Positions 28,318 through 37,757 are shown, counted from the stretch's first letter. The stretch is 64,000 bases of DNA from Vibrio intestinalis (GCF_025195085.2 NZ_JANAVY020000006.1:1-64000); one strand, 5' to 3'. The notes: generated by a model from the letters alone, not told the origin. A program made the numbers and translations.

Positions 28318-28725
28318 ATGTCTCAAAATTCAGTGATTAGAAATGCCGAATGCAGTTGTGGACAGGTCAATATCGTCTGTCGCGGTGAACCTATTCGCAC
28401 TGCGGTATGCCATTGCTTTGAATGCCAAAAACGCACTGGCAGTGTCTTTGGTGTACAAGCGCGCTTTCATAAAGACCAAGTCTCTTACTTTGGCGATATG
28501 ATTGAATACAGCCGCATTGCCGACTCTGGTAATGAAGTGCGCTATTCTTTTTGCCCTAAATGCGGCACAACTATGTTGCTCAACCTTGCCGCGCTACCCG
28601 ACTACCTTGTTGTACCCGTGGGAGTATTTAATCAACAAGATTTACCGCAGCCGAGCTTCTCTGTTTATGAGCAGCGCCAACATGGTTGGGTTAAATTTGA
28701 CTGCCAGATAGAGCATTACTCTTAG
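28318..28725 (+). CDS. GFA-fold (glutathione-dependent formaldehyde-activating-like) protein
   Basis: The 135-residue protein has the GFA/CENP-V zinc-binding pattern: CSCGQV near residue 13, CHCFECQK at about 32-39 and CPKCGT at about 80-85. These residues bind two zinc ions. Despite the family name, most members have no proven formaldehyde activity. The start follows AAGGAACC. It is monocistronic; a DUF1275 gene follows after 80 bases. Confidence 0.9.
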   Translation: MSQNSVIRNAECSCGQVNIVCRGEPIRTAVCHCFECQKRTGSVFGVQARFHKDQVSYFGDMIEYSRIADSGNEVRYSFCPKCGTTMLLNLAALPDYLVVPVGVFNQQDLPQPSFSVYEQRQHGWVKFDCQIEHYS

Positions 28726-28806
28726 ACCAAACTTAAATTACCGAATTTCTCCTACCTTACTCCTCTTACCAGCGTTATAATTCGCGCCTAACTGAGGAGC
28801 GTTATT

Positions 28807-29472
28807 GTGATTTCTCGACTACCGCGCTGGGTAGAATACGGCGCGCTATTACTCGCCTTACTGGCAGGCATTGTCAATGCCATCGGTCTTTTAGGTTTCC
28901 AGCATCAAGCTGTCTCCCACATCTCCGGCACAGTGACCTTATTGGGCACAAGCCTCGAATCACTCGATGGCATGGCTACGCACTTATTGATGATCTTATT
29001 GAGCTTTCTATTAGGCGCGACCTTAAGTGGCCTATTTATAGAAAGTACAGCCCTAAAACTTGGTCGCCGATACGGGGTCGCACTGTGTATAGAAGCAGGA
29101 CTGCTGTTTATCGCCTACCTACTGCTAAAGCAAGATAATGAATCAGGACAATACTTCGCTTCCGCCGCATGCGGTTTACAAAATGCCATGATTACAACCT
29201 TCAGCGGTGCAGTGGTGCGAACCACTCATATGACCGGCATTATTACCGACCTCGGCATTATGATTGGCGCACGTATTCGTGGTGAACGTTTTGATTACCG
29301 CAAAGCTAAGCTGTTTATATTCATTTTCAGCGGCTTTTTATCCGGCGGAATCCTTGGTGCAAAACTTTATACCCACTATCAAATCAGCGCTTTGATGGCT
29401 CCAATCAGCCTAGCCCTTACACTTGCCGTCGCTTACTGGCTGTACCTTTTCTGCGTATCACGCCGCGCATAA
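28807..29472 (+). CDS. YoaK/DUF1275-family inner-membrane protein
   Basis: The 221-residue protein has about six hydrophobic segments. GIVNAIGLLGFQHQAVSHIS and the later AACGLQNAMITTFSGAVVRT are DUF1275 hallmarks. The start is GTG, supported by GAGGAG seven bases upstream. The family is annotated as putative permeases with no proven substrate. Confidence 0.9.
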   Translation: MISRLPRWVEYGALLLALLAGIVNAIGLLGFQHQAVSHISGTVTLLGTSLESLDGMATHLLMILLSFLLGATLSGLFIESTALKLGRRYGVALCIEAGLLFIAYLLLKQDNESGQYFASAACGLQNAMITTFSGAVVRTTHMTGIITDLGIMIGARIRGERFDYRKAKLFIFIFSGFLSGGILGAKLYTHYQISALMAPISLALTLAVAYWLYLFCVSRRA

Positions 29473-29738
29473 CCGCACTTATTGGTTGGAAAAACAGATA
29501 GTTATTCCAACCTTACTTCCTTTCTCGATAAAACATTGCTCGTATGCAACAGATAAGCCTATGTATTCGTTATGATTAAAAACTTAATCGTGAATATTTA
29601 GCGATAATTAATGAATAGTATTGCAACCACCCATCAAAAACAGTATTCTTGCCGGAAATAATTAAATATGGATGTTTAGTGAATATCTATGCCACGGAAT
29701 TTGGCTTAATATTGACTAGTTGTAACACGAGAAATCTA

Positions 29739-31109
29739 ATGAACAATTCTGCTCAACAGACAGAACAACCAAAGTCAAAAGGCAACTTTTGGGTGTTCTT
29801 AATCCCTTCTTTGCTTGGTCTGTTCCTATTTATGGCTCCGGTGAGCTACAACGGTGATATCACCATCCCTGTTGCTATTTTGGCAAAATCACTTCAAGCG
29901 CTGTTTGGTGATTTTCTGGTTGAAATGGTCACAGCAATCATCGCATTTATGGCGGCAGCATCTTTGGCTTGTCGTATTTCTACCCCAACGTTCATCGCTA
30001 ACAACGCTTTCTTAAATGGGCTATTTAACCCAACTCCTCTTTGGTTAGCTGTTCGACTTATTGGTGGTATCGCAGTAGTGATGACTTACTTCCAAGTTGG
30101 CCCTGAAGCCATTTGGGAAGAAAACACGGGCGGACTGGTATTAGAAGGCCTACTACCAACACTGTTTGCTGTATTCATTTTTGCAGGTCTATTACTGCCA
30201 CTACTACTGAATTTTGGCCTTTTAGAGCTATTTGGCACACTACTAAGTAAGATCATGCGCCCGCTATTTAACCTACCAGGTCGTAGCGCTATCGACTGTA
30301 TGGCTTCTTGGTTGGGTGACGGCAGTGTGGGTATTTTGCTCACTAGCAAACAGTACGAAAACAAGTTCTACACGCAACGTGAAGCTGCGGTTGTCGGTAC
30401 GACTTTCTCCGCTGTATCTATCACCTTTAGCTTGGTTGTCATTGCACAAGTGGAGTTAGAGCACCTATTCCTGCCATTCTACGGCGCAATTTGTTTAGCC
30501 GGTTTTGTCGCAGCAATCATTATTCCTCGCCTACCACCACTAAGTTACAAACGTGATACCTTCATCGATGGTTCAGCGCCTGCTAAAGATGCCGATGCGA
30601 TTCCAATGAACCACACTACGTTCTCTTGGGGTTTAAGCCTTGCGATGGAAAAAGCAAGCCAGGTTAAGTCAGCAAAAGGCGTATTCAGCGAAGGCGTGAA
30701 AAATGCAGTAGATATGGTATTTGGCGTACTGCCTGTTGTAATGGGCCTAGGTACGATTGCGCTAGTTGTCGCGGAATACACTTCCGTATTTAGCTTCCTT
30801 GGCCAACCATTTATCCCTTACTTAGAGCTATTAGGCGTGCCTGAAGTCGCGGCTGCATCTGAAACTATGGTTGTGGGTTTTGCGGATATGTTTATCCCTG
30901 CGATTCTAGCCGCTTCTATTGATAACGAAATGACGCGTTTCATCATTGCGGCGATGTCTGTTACTCAGCTTATTTACATGTCTGAAGTGGGTGCACTGCT
31001 GCTGGGTAGCCGCATTCCTGTCAATATCTTCGAGCTGTTCGCTATCTTTATTTTGCGTACGCTTATCACACTACCCGTTATTGCGGGTGTGGCGCATATA
31101 ATCTTCTAA
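29739..31109 (+). CDS. YjiH-family membrane protein (nucleoside-recognition/GATE domain)
   Basis: The 456-residue protein from the ATG at 29739 has about ten hydrophobic segments. MASWLGDGSVGILLTSKQY and the C-terminal SETMVVGFADMFIPAILAAS are typical of the YjiH/GATE group of putative transporters. A longer in-frame start at 29649 adds 30 residues that look like translated leader. Neighbours give no substrate hint. A terminator follows. Confidence 0.85.
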   Translation: MNNSAQQTEQPKSKGNFWVFLIPSLLGLFLFMAPVSYNGDITIPVAILAKSLQALFGDFLVEMVTAIIAFMAAASLACRISTPTFIANNAFLNGLFNPTPLWLAVRLIGGIAVVMTYFQVGPEAIWEENTGGLVLEGLLPTLFAVFIFAGLLLPLLLNFGLLELFGTLLSKIMRPLFNLPGRSAIDCMASWLGDGSVGILLTSKQYENKFYTQREAAVVGTTFSAVSITFSLVVIAQVELEHLFLPFYGAICLAGFVAAIIIPRLPPLSYKRDTFIDGSAPAKDADAIPMNHTTFSWGLSLAMEKASQVKSAKGVFSEGVKNAVDMVFGVLPVVMGLGTIALVVAEYTSVFSFLGQPFIPYLELLGVPEVAAASETMVVGFADMFIPAILAASIDNEMTRFIIAAMSVTQLIYMSEVGALLLGSRIPVNIFELFAIFILRTLITLPVIAGVAHIIF

Positions 31110-31127
31110 CAAGATTACCAAATGAGT

Positions 31128-31152
31128 AAGGCTCCTACGGGAGCCTTTTTTT
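31128..31152 (+). terminator. Terminator after the YjiH-type gene
   Basis: AAGGCTCC, loop TAC, GGGAGCCTT followed by a T-run. Confidence 0.85.
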
Positions 31153-31300
31153 CATCCAAATTCGGCAAAAATCTATAGAAAATACTCGGAAATTATTTCA
31201 TAAACATTAATCTTATTAATAAAATCATTTCCAATTGTGATGACCAATACATATACTAGCCATCTAGCGGGAAAGTTTATATTTTGAGCAAGTGAATGCG

Positions 31301-31783
31301 ATGAGAAGTTTGATTGCCTTTTTCACCATGTTGATCAGTAGTTCTGTGTTTGGCAACGAGCTCAAGATCCACCTACCCGATCAAACCACAATCACCCTCG
31401 ATAAAGCGCAGATCGAACAAGAGTTTAAGCAAACTTCGTTTAATACCGTATTACCATGGTTTGAAACCCATCATCAGTTTAGTGGCATCCTCGTTTCGCA
31501 ATTACTCGAAAAGTATGACGCTTCTGATGCTTTCGCTGTTTCATTTATCGCCCTAAATGACTATAGCTCGACGACCTCAATAGAGGATATAGAGAAGTAC
31601 GCCCCTATCATTGCGACTACGATGGATGGAAAGCCAATGAAGGTTCGTCATAAAGGGCCTTACTGGTTGGTTTATAATTTAGATGAGTACCCCAACATCA
31701 ATCACGCTAACTATCATTCACAGATGGTGTGGCAAATAGACGAAATCGTTATTCATAGTACCCAAGATGGCAGTAAGCAATAA
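31301..31783 (+). CDS. Small periplasmic protein resembling a molybdopterin-oxidoreductase fold
   Basis: About 160 residues. A signal peptide (MRSLIAFFTMLISSSVFG) is followed by a compact domain with FSGILVSQLLEKYDASD, LNDYSSTTSIEDIEKY and GPYWLVYNLDEYP. These resemble short SUOX-type 'molybdopterin-dependent oxidoreductase' domains that lack an obvious cofactor-binding core, so it is probably a ligand-binding or interaction domain. It overlaps the next gene by 17 bases, which suggests it works with the downstream sensor-GGDEF protein. A GTG three codons upstream is an alternative start. Confidence 0.7.
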   Translation: MRSLIAFFTMLISSSVFGNELKIHLPDQTTITLDKAQIEQEFKQTSFNTVLPWFETHHQFSGILVSQLLEKYDASDAFAVSFIALNDYSSTTSIEDIEKYAPIIATTMDGKPMKVRHKGPYWLVYNLDEYPNINHANYHSQMVWQIDEIVIHSTQDGSKQ

Positions 31784-32399
31784 AACGCAATCCTTCATTA
31801 CGCTCATCGCTCGAGCCAAAGCGATGTTGATATTTATGACGGCGCTTTTGATCATCGCAAACCTGTACTTTCTTTCGTCTACACGTCAATTAGCGCTCTC
31901 CTACTCTGAGCAGCAAAACCAAGCAACTTGGTCACTGTTTCAATTAACCAAAGAGTTTTCCACGCTGGTCGCCATTACTCCTTTCTCAATGCAAGGTAGC
32001 CAACAGCAACGAAAAACAGAGCTGAGCTACGAGCTCACATGGAGCCGATTTGATCTGCTGCTAAATGGCCATGAAGCTGATACCTTTATGAACTCAGCAG
32101 GAGCCAAACACTTTTTTCAGCACCTTTTTGAGCGACTAAAAAAGCTAGAACCGGCGGTATTTTCACTACAAGATCCAACCCAAGTCCACCAACTTTCCTT
32201 CCAGTTGGAAGATATCTACCAAGATATGCTGGCCTACATTAATCGGAATTTCCGCGTTAAAAGCCCGATGTACGAACAGCAAATGGCGCAAGCTCATCAG
32301 TTAAATCAAACTCAAATCATTTTGATGGTTCTGTTGTTTGGTTGTGTCGCAATCGTCACTTACCTATTGAACACTAGGCAAGATACAACAAACAGCTAG
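31767..32399 (+). pseudogene. Sensor half of a frameshift-split diguanylate cyclase
   Basis: The 210-residue product has a membrane segment near the N terminus (about 19-38), a ~130-residue helical periplasmic domain and a second membrane segment (about 180-198, LMVLLFGCVAIVTYLL). It stops at TAG (32397-32399) just where a GGDEF domain would begin. In the frame of the downstream ORF the bases before its ATG read KQLA-MSDALTGIANR, a typical cyclase linker. One extra A in ACAACAAACAG would join the two frames as DTTKQLAMSDALTG. It may be a recent frameshift, a sequencing error or a true two-gene system, coupled by the two-base gap. Confidence 0.7.
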
Positions 32400-32401
32400 C
32401 G

Positions 32402-32878
32402 ATGAGCGATGCACTAACAGGCATCGCCAACCGATTAGCCATCGAACAAAAAGCGAATCTGTACATTAGCAGCCAGCAGGCTTTCACCTTATTTTTGCTC
32501 GATTTAAATGGCTTTAAGCAGATTAATGACAAATATGGACATCAAGCTGGTGATGCTGCTTTGATTGAATTAGCCCATCGGTTCGAGCAGGTGCGCAGTT
32601 CAATCAAACTGACGCCTTATCGAATTGGCGGTGACGAGTTCGCTATTTTAGCGACTAGTAGCGACAGCGAGGTGATTGAGCAATCAGTAGAAATCTTAAT
32701 GGATTGCTTCAGTTCAAAGATAGAAATTTTACCTAACACACGTGTGCAACTCTCCACCAGCTTAGGTTTGGCGACGTATCCTCACCAAGCGGGCAGTTTT
32801 AGTCAATTAATCAAAATCGCAGACAAAAACATGTATCAAATGAAGTTCACGACGCGCGGTTACACCCACAGCAGTTAG
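32402..32878 (+). CDS. GGDEF-domain (diguanylate cyclase) half of a split protein
   Basis: The 158-residue ORF is an almost bare GGDEF domain: SDALTGIANR, LLDLNGFKQINDKYGHQAGD and RIGGDEF (about residues 73-79). The catalytic motif is intact and no RxxD inhibitory site precedes it. If translated alone from the ATG two bases after the upstream stop, it would be a soluble domain without its sensor. As a fused protein it would make cyclic-di-GMP under control of the membrane sensor. The 3' end overlaps the convergent phosphatase gene by four bases. Confidence 0.75.
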   Translation: MSDALTGIANRLAIEQKANLYISSQQAFTLFLLDLNGFKQINDKYGHQAGDAALIELAHRFEQVRSSIKLTPYRIGGDEFAILATSSDSEVIEQSVEILMDCFSSKIEILPNTRVQLSTSLGLATYPHQAGSFSQLIKIADKNMYQMKFTTRGYTHSS

Positions 32879-33312
32879 ATCTTTTTCAGCCATGCTTGGC
32901 ATGCTGCGTTAATTTGCCGAGCAGCAGTTTGGTACTCAGAAAGCGATTTACCAAATGGATCTTCGATTGTTCCTTGATCCCATTGCCCCAATAAGAAGGT
33001 TTTCCCTCGTGCCGAACCGCTGATCTTCGCTACGCCATTCAATTGGTCAGGGTGCATGATAAATATCACGTCGCTCCAGTGACAGTCTTGACGAGTTAAC
33101 TGTCGCGCTGCATTCGCTGACAAATCGAGATGGTAATCTTTGGCAACTTCAATCATGCTCTTTTCAGCAGGAAAGCCTTGCAATCCGCTACTCTCAGTCG
33201 CGATTCCCGCTGAGCGCACCTCCACCGCAGGCAACAACTCTTGTAACATAACTTGCGCAAAAGGGGAGCGACAGATATTCCCCGTACATACGATCAATAC
33301 TCGCTCAAACAA
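32875..33312 (-). CDS. Low-molecular-weight protein tyrosine phosphatase (Wzb-like)
   Basis: About 145 residues. The N-terminal P-loop VCTGNICRSP (nucleophile C9, R15) and the distal IEDPFGKS with the general-acid Asp are diagnostic. The likely start is TTG at 33312, preceded by AGGAG. It overlaps the stop of the upstream O-antigen-ligase gene (TTGTTTGA), and the resulting N terminus LFERVLIVCTGN fits the family. The longer frame from 33345 would lie inside that gene. Wzb-like enzymes dephosphorylate the tyrosine kinase Wzc in capsule or exopolysaccharide export; no wzc is in the window. Confidence 0.85.
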   Translation of the reverse strand: MFERVLIVCTGNICRSPFAQVMLQELLPAVEVRSAGIATESSGLQGFPAEKSMIEVAKDYHLDLSANAARQLTRQDCHWSDVIFIMHPDQLNGVAKISGSARGKTFLLGQWDQGTIEDPFGKSLSEYQTAARQINAACQAWLKKI

Positions 33313-34714
33313 GTTGCGTCTCCTGTTGCTTACGTTGAGTGCCAATGGAATAACTCGCCCCGACCAGTACCAAAATGGTAATAAAGGTGACTGCGTTTGC
33401 TGGCGCTTGAAGGTTAAAGTCGACCGTAATATGAATCATCATCGCAGTGAAAGCGATAAGGCAGCCAAAGGCCGCCCCTTTGCAGGTTTTACTATTGCGA
33501 TGTTTCATCACCCAAATGGCCATGCCAAACGCCCATAGCACCACAAAGGCCAGTAAAGCAAACGAGGGTAGCCCTGTTTCAATGACAAATTGTAGGTAAT
33601 CATTATGGGCATGGTCGTAATAACCAATCGCACCATGACTATAACTTGGGAACACACTATAAAAGCTACCTAACCCAGTTCCTGTAAGCAGATAATCTTT
33701 TACAATTGGCAGACTCCAATCCACCACTAAATAGCGAGTATCTTGCTCAAGGTGTGAATCCATAATTCGCTGTTGAACCTGCTCTAATCCAAAGAATGAG
33801 CCCAGCACCAAAATATCGACAGCGAACAAACTAAAAATCAGAAAGCTTAATTTCGTTGGCCTATTTTTATAACAAACCAATGCAATGACACCGGCGATAA
33901 GCGTAGCAGCAAAAAAGGCTGCATTGCCCATCCGCGAACGCGTCATCACTAGAGCAATCACCATGATAATTAGCGCAAATCGAATCATCATTTTCCGCGA
34001 TACTACTAATTGCAATAAACTAAACATGCGCTCTTGCCATGAGTGGGACTGACGACGACTCATATCAATCACAATCAAACCAATCCCCATGCTCAAGCAG
34101 AGCAGTAGATAATTCGCCAAGTGGTTTTTATATACGAAAGAGCCCGTTGCAATATCAGTCTCTGCTAACCCAAACACCCACGATTGTTCAGTGCCAAGCA
34201 GCACATTCAATGCCGCATACACAGCTTGTATCGTGCCACTAACCAGTAAGGCTAGCATGACTGCTTTAAGACGTTTTTTACTGTGAGTGAGAATGGCTAA
34301 GCAACTTGCAAATACAAGATAGTTGAGCCCTTTAAGCAGCGAAATATAGGTAGAGCGAGGATCTAGCGAAAGATAACCGACCTCTGCCCCAACCCGCTGA
34401 TAGGCTTGCGCTGCGGAAGGAGAAAACCACTCAAGCCAAGTGACTGGCATCGGCAACAGCTGCAACGCTACCCAACATTGAAACAATGCTAAGGGTATAA
34501 GCAGCCAATTGTATCGCTTCAAGCGCAAGAGAGGGGTAAATGAGGCGCGTCGAATCGCATCAAATAACAGCACCAAAGCGGTGATACCAATCCAGCATTC
34601 GGCAATCGTCCATGCCCAAATTCGATTTGAGCCAAGCGGTATAGGTAACCAAACCAGCAATAATAGTAGGCTAGCGAAGCAATAACGTTCTAGCGGATTT
34701 TTCACAACACACAT
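33305..34714 (-). CDS. O-antigen ligase/polymerase-like membrane protein (Wzy_C/WaaL family)
   Basis: The 469-residue protein has about twelve hydrophobic segments and a large loop before the C-terminal helices. GLGSFYSVFPSYSHGAIG and YDHAHNDYLQFVIETG form the Wzy_C-type block with the conserved H-N-D-Y-L residues. Members polymerise or ligate surface glycans at the periplasmic face. It is translationally coupled to a Wzb-like phosphatase, but no glycosyltransferases adjoin it. The N terminus is uncertain: ATG at 34714 or a GTG a few codons later. Confidence 0.82.
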   Translation of the reverse strand: MCVVKNPLERYCFASLLLLLVWLPIPLGSNRIWAWTIAECWIGITALVLLFDAIRRASFTPLLRLKRYNWLLIPLALFQCWVALQLLPMPVTWLEWFSPSAAQAYQRVGAEVGYLSLDPRSTYISLLKGLNYLVFASCLAILTHSKKRLKAVMLALLVSGTIQAVYAALNVLLGTEQSWVFGLAETDIATGSFVYKNHLANYLLLCLSMGIGLIVIDMSRRQSHSWQERMFSLLQLVVSRKMMIRFALIIMVIALVMTRSRMGNAAFFAATLIAGVIALVCYKNRPTKLSFLIFSLFAVDILVLGSFFGLEQVQQRIMDSHLEQDTRYLVVDWSLPIVKDYLLTGTGLGSFYSVFPSYSHGAIGYYDHAHNDYLQFVIETGLPSFALLAFVVLWAFGMAIWVMKHRNSKTCKGAAFGCLIAFTAMMIHITVDFNLQAPANAVTFITILVLVGASYSIGTQRKQQETQLV

Positions 34715-34893
34715 CCATGTTTACAGAGCTTGAAGAGTGTCGATATATCGTGTGTTTAAGTCAAAATGTCAGGACAGGAACTTCCCTCACTTATCAAATA
34801 TGAGACAAATTCGACTGGGCATTTATATTATATTTTCCAGCTGACTCACGGGTTGCTCGATACTCAACCGTAAAATGGATTAATGGACGAACC

Positions 34894-35859
34894 ATGAAAG
34901 CCCACACTTTGTCTCTGCTCGCTCTACTTGGCATTAGCGCGCCTGCTTTTAGCTACGAAGCCATTGATAACGATATCGCTTACTTACATTTTTATGGCCT
35001 AGTGAAAGCCAGAGCTCTATTTCTCGATCACGAAGATAATGATTACAGCTTTGGAGACTCTAAAATTGGCGTTGAGGGCCGATACGCCATTACAGATATG
35101 ATTTCGATTGCAGGTGGTACCGAAGCACAAATCAACCTTGATGCCGATGAAGACAAAGATGAAGACGATCTATTCATCTCTCAATACTATGCCGGTATCT
35201 ATACAGAACCATTCGGCCAGCTGACTTATGGTAAACACGCCACATCCTCCGACGATTTAAATGGCATCGATTATTCCGAAGCGTTTGGTGGTGAGGCCAA
35301 CCTAAACGCAGTCGGAGTGAAAGGCGATACATTGAAATACAAATACGCCAACGAACTCTTTACCGTTAATGCCACTTATGGCTTTGAGGATGGCGATCAA
35401 CAGCGCACAGTTAAAGAACTATTTGGCCAATATAACTTAGGTGACATGGCGTTAATCGCCGGTGTTGGTCATACCGAAACGCATTTAACCAATAACCTCA
35501 CCGAAGCCACCTATTTCCAAACCACGCTTCGTTTTGAAATGGGCGATACAAACTTCGGCGCGACCTATTATCATCAAGACTTTGACAACCAATCGTCACC
35601 AAGCCGCTCCGTCGATAAAGACGCATTCGCAGTCTCTGGGCAAATTGCTTTTGTGGAAGGCATAACAGGTTACGCGGGCCATGAAATTGTTTATGAAGAA
35701 GAACAAGACGGCAGCGATGGCACACTTAATAACAGCTACGTTGGGGTGTCTTTTGTTCCTGTGGAATGGTTTAAGATTTTTGCTGAAGCCAATTATGCCA
35801 AGCCAATCAATAATCGCTCAGAAACCAACTTCGCGATTGGTGCCGCGCTAGTTTGGTAA
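34894..35859 (+). CDS. Outer-membrane porin (general porin-like)
   Basis: The 321-residue protein has a signal peptide (MKAHTLSLLALLGISAPAFS) and a 16-strand-type beta-barrel pattern: alternating hydrophobic strands, KIGVEGRYAITDMISIAGGT near the start, AGIYTEPFGQLTYGKHATSSDD (a PEFG-like porin segment) and an acidic first loop. The last residue is Trp instead of the usual Phe, still aromatic as barrel assembly requires. It is monocistronic with a strong terminator. Confidence 0.88.
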   Translation: MKAHTLSLLALLGISAPAFSYEAIDNDIAYLHFYGLVKARALFLDHEDNDYSFGDSKIGVEGRYAITDMISIAGGTEAQINLDADEDKDEDDLFISQYYAGIYTEPFGQLTYGKHATSSDDLNGIDYSEAFGGEANLNAVGVKGDTLKYKYANELFTVNATYGFEDGDQQRTVKELFGQYNLGDMALIAGVGHTETHLTNNLTEATYFQTTLRFEMGDTNFGATYYHQDFDNQSSPSRSVDKDAFAVSGQIAFVEGITGYAGHEIVYEEEQDGSDGTLNNSYVGVSFVPVEWFKIFAEANYAKPINNRSETNFAIGAALVW

Positions 35860-35893
35860 CGTTCAGCGAGTTCTCTTCGCCCCTAATCTAAAC

Positions 35894-35922
35894 AAAAGGC
35901 TTGGTGAATGACCAAGCCTTTT
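35894..35922. terminator. Terminator between the porin and the convergent dehydrogenase
   Basis: AAAAGGCTTGGT, loop GAATG, ACCAAGCCTTTT: a near-perfect bidirectional terminator. Confidence 0.88.
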
Positions 35923-35943
35923 CTCTATACATTAAATGATGTT

Positions 35944-36816
35944 TTAGCTTTTTAACGCCTTGATAAGCACCGAAGTGTCCATACGACCTAAACCCTGCTG
36001 CTGTAGCTCTGCGTAACGCTGGTCAACCTGCTTAGTAAGCGGCAACTCTAAATTGAATCGCTCTGCTTCTTGTAAACAAAAGCCAAGATCTTTTCTCATC
36101 CAATCGATAGCAAAACCAAAATCAAACTTATCTTCCGCCATAGTCGTCGCACGGTTTTCCATCTGCCATGAACCCGCAGCGCCATGTTTCAGCGTATCGA
36201 CCACTTGAGCAATATCTAATCCAGATTTTTCTGCCAGTAGCAGCGCCTCACTCAACCCTTGCAGCACACCACCGATACAAATTTGGTTGACCATTTTACA
36301 GCGTTGACCTTGACCGTTTTCACCAAGCAATGTCATCTGCTTGGCGTAGCAATCCATTACAGGCTTTATTTGTTCAAATGTTTGAGGTTCACCACCGCAC
36401 ATGATGGTTAGCACGCCATTTTCTGCGCCCGCTTGACCGCCAGAGACCGGCGCATCGATAAATTGAATGCCCTGAGATTGAGCTGCATTCGCCAACTCAA
36501 TTGCCAGCTCCGCAGAAGTGGTGGTGTGGTCGACTAATACCGCCCCCGGTTTTAAGCCCGCTAAAATACCGTGCTCACCATAAACTACGCTGCGCACGTC
36601 ATCATCGTTACCAACGCAAACAAACACCACGTCGCTCTCTTGCGCGGCCTGTTTTGGGGTTTCACACGCGATGCCTTGATAATCATTCTGCCACTGCTCT
36701 GCTTTAGTCAGTGTTCGGTTGAATACCTTTGTGTTATAGCCAGCTTTACTCAAGTAGCCCGCCATTGGATAACCCATGACACCTAAACCAACAAAGGCGA
36801 CGTTTTTCACTTCCAT
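35944..36816 (-). CDS. 3-hydroxyisobutyrate dehydrogenase-family NAD(P) oxidoreductase
   Basis: The 290-residue protein has a Rossmann N-terminal domain (VAFVGLGVMGYPMAGYLSKAG, nucleotide-binding GxGxxG) followed by the helical domain. FIDAPVSGGQAGAENG is the substrate-binding block, and the catalytic lysine lies in GQGQRCKMVNQICIGG. Family members include 3-hydroxyisobutyrate, tartronate-semialdehyde and gamma-hydroxybutyrate reductases. The substrate cannot be resolved, and no catabolic operon surrounds it. Confidence 0.88.
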   Translation of the reverse strand: MEVKNVAFVGLGVMGYPMAGYLSKAGYNTKVFNRTLTKAEQWQNDYQGIACETPKQAAQESDVVFVCVGNDDDVRSVVYGEHGILAGLKPGAVLVDHTTTSAELAIELANAAQSQGIQFIDAPVSGGQAGAENGVLTIMCGGEPQTFEQIKPVMDCYAKQMTLLGENGQGQRCKMVNQICIGGVLQGLSEALLLAEKSGLDIAQVVDTLKHGAAGSWQMENRATTMAEDKFDFGFAIDWMRKDLGFCLQEAERFNLELPLTKQVDQRYAELQQQGLGRMDTSVLIKALKS

Positions 36817-36989
36817 CCCACTGCTTCCTTAATTTTATTAATGTTACGCCATTGTAACCAACTGCTCGTTTAAGTCGATACACTTTCTCTCATCATGCAC
36901 TTGAAAATTGTTGATATTTCAATCGCGAGTCAGTGTTATTCATGACACAATGACGCCTCTCTAATGTTTAACGATTGTGCTGTACTTAA

Positions 36990-37631
36990 ATGAAAATCAA
37001 AGCTGCTATTTTTGATATGGACGGCCTGCTGCTCGATACTGAACGAGTTTGCATGCGCGTATTCAAACAAGCTTGCCAAACGGTCGAGCTGCCTTTTTAT
37101 GAAGATGTTTACTTAACCATCATAGGCCGCAATGCGGCTGGCATTGAAAAGATCTTCCGTGATGCTTACGGCGATGACTTAGACAGACTGCACCCTGAAT
37201 GGCGTAAAAACTACGATGCCATTGTTCGCCACCAAGCGATCCCACTAAAGGAAGGAGTGGTCGAACTATTAACTTGGTTACGTGCCAACGGTATTGCAAC
37301 GGCTGTTGCAACTTCAACCCACAGAGATCTTGCTGAAACTAAGCTCAAATTAGCGGGAATTGACCAATATTTTGATGGTTTAACTTGTGGCGATGAAGTG
37401 ACTCACGGCAAACCCGACCCAGAAATCTACCAACTTGCCGCGCAGCGCTTAGGGGTAGAACCAAGTGACTGTATTGCTTTTGAAGATTCTAACAATGGCG
37501 TTATTTCTGCTGTCGCAGCGCAAATGACAACTTATCAGATCCCTGATTTAGTTGAGCCCAGTGAAGAGGTCAAAGCGCTAGGCCATCATATTGAACTTTC
37601 TCTACTCGCCGTTCTAAACAAACTTCGCTAG
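36990..37631 (+). CDS. HAD-superfamily phosphatase, beta-phosphoglucomutase-like
   Basis: The 213-residue HAD subfamily I protein carries the DxD motif AIFDMDGLLLDTE (nucleophile D9), a helical cap, motif II (ATSTHRDLA), motif III lysine in HGKPDPEIY and the acidic motif FEDSNNGV. Relatives act on sugar phosphates. It is a single gene with a weak ribosome-binding site. Confidence 0.9.
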   Translation: MKIKAAIFDMDGLLLDTERVCMRVFKQACQTVELPFYEDVYLTIIGRNAAGIEKIFRDAYGDDLDRLHPEWRKNYDAIVRHQAIPLKEGVVELLTWLRANGIATAVATSTHRDLAETKLKLAGIDQYFDGLTCGDEVTHGKPDPEIYQLAAQRLGVEPSDCIAFEDSNNGVISAVAAQMTTYQIPDLVEPSEEVKALGHHIELSLLAVLNKLR

Positions 37632-37720
37632 TTCAAAATAAGTGCGTTCTAATGAGCGCACTATCAACAAAAAGTGATTTAATCCCTTATTTTTACAGGG
37701 GTTGCCATAACACCAACAAT

Positions 37721-37735
37721 TGATAATAATTATCA
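37721..37735. promoter_or_regulatory. Fur box upstream of the small ORF-fumC pair
   Basis: TGATAATAATTATCA exactly matches the 7-1-7 Fur consensus TGATAATNATTATCA and lies 22 bases before the start of the 37758 gene. Repression by iron-loaded Fur is expected, so the pair should be induced in iron starvation. Confidence 0.85.
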
Positions 37736-37757
37736 TTACATTATCAGTGAGGTGATT

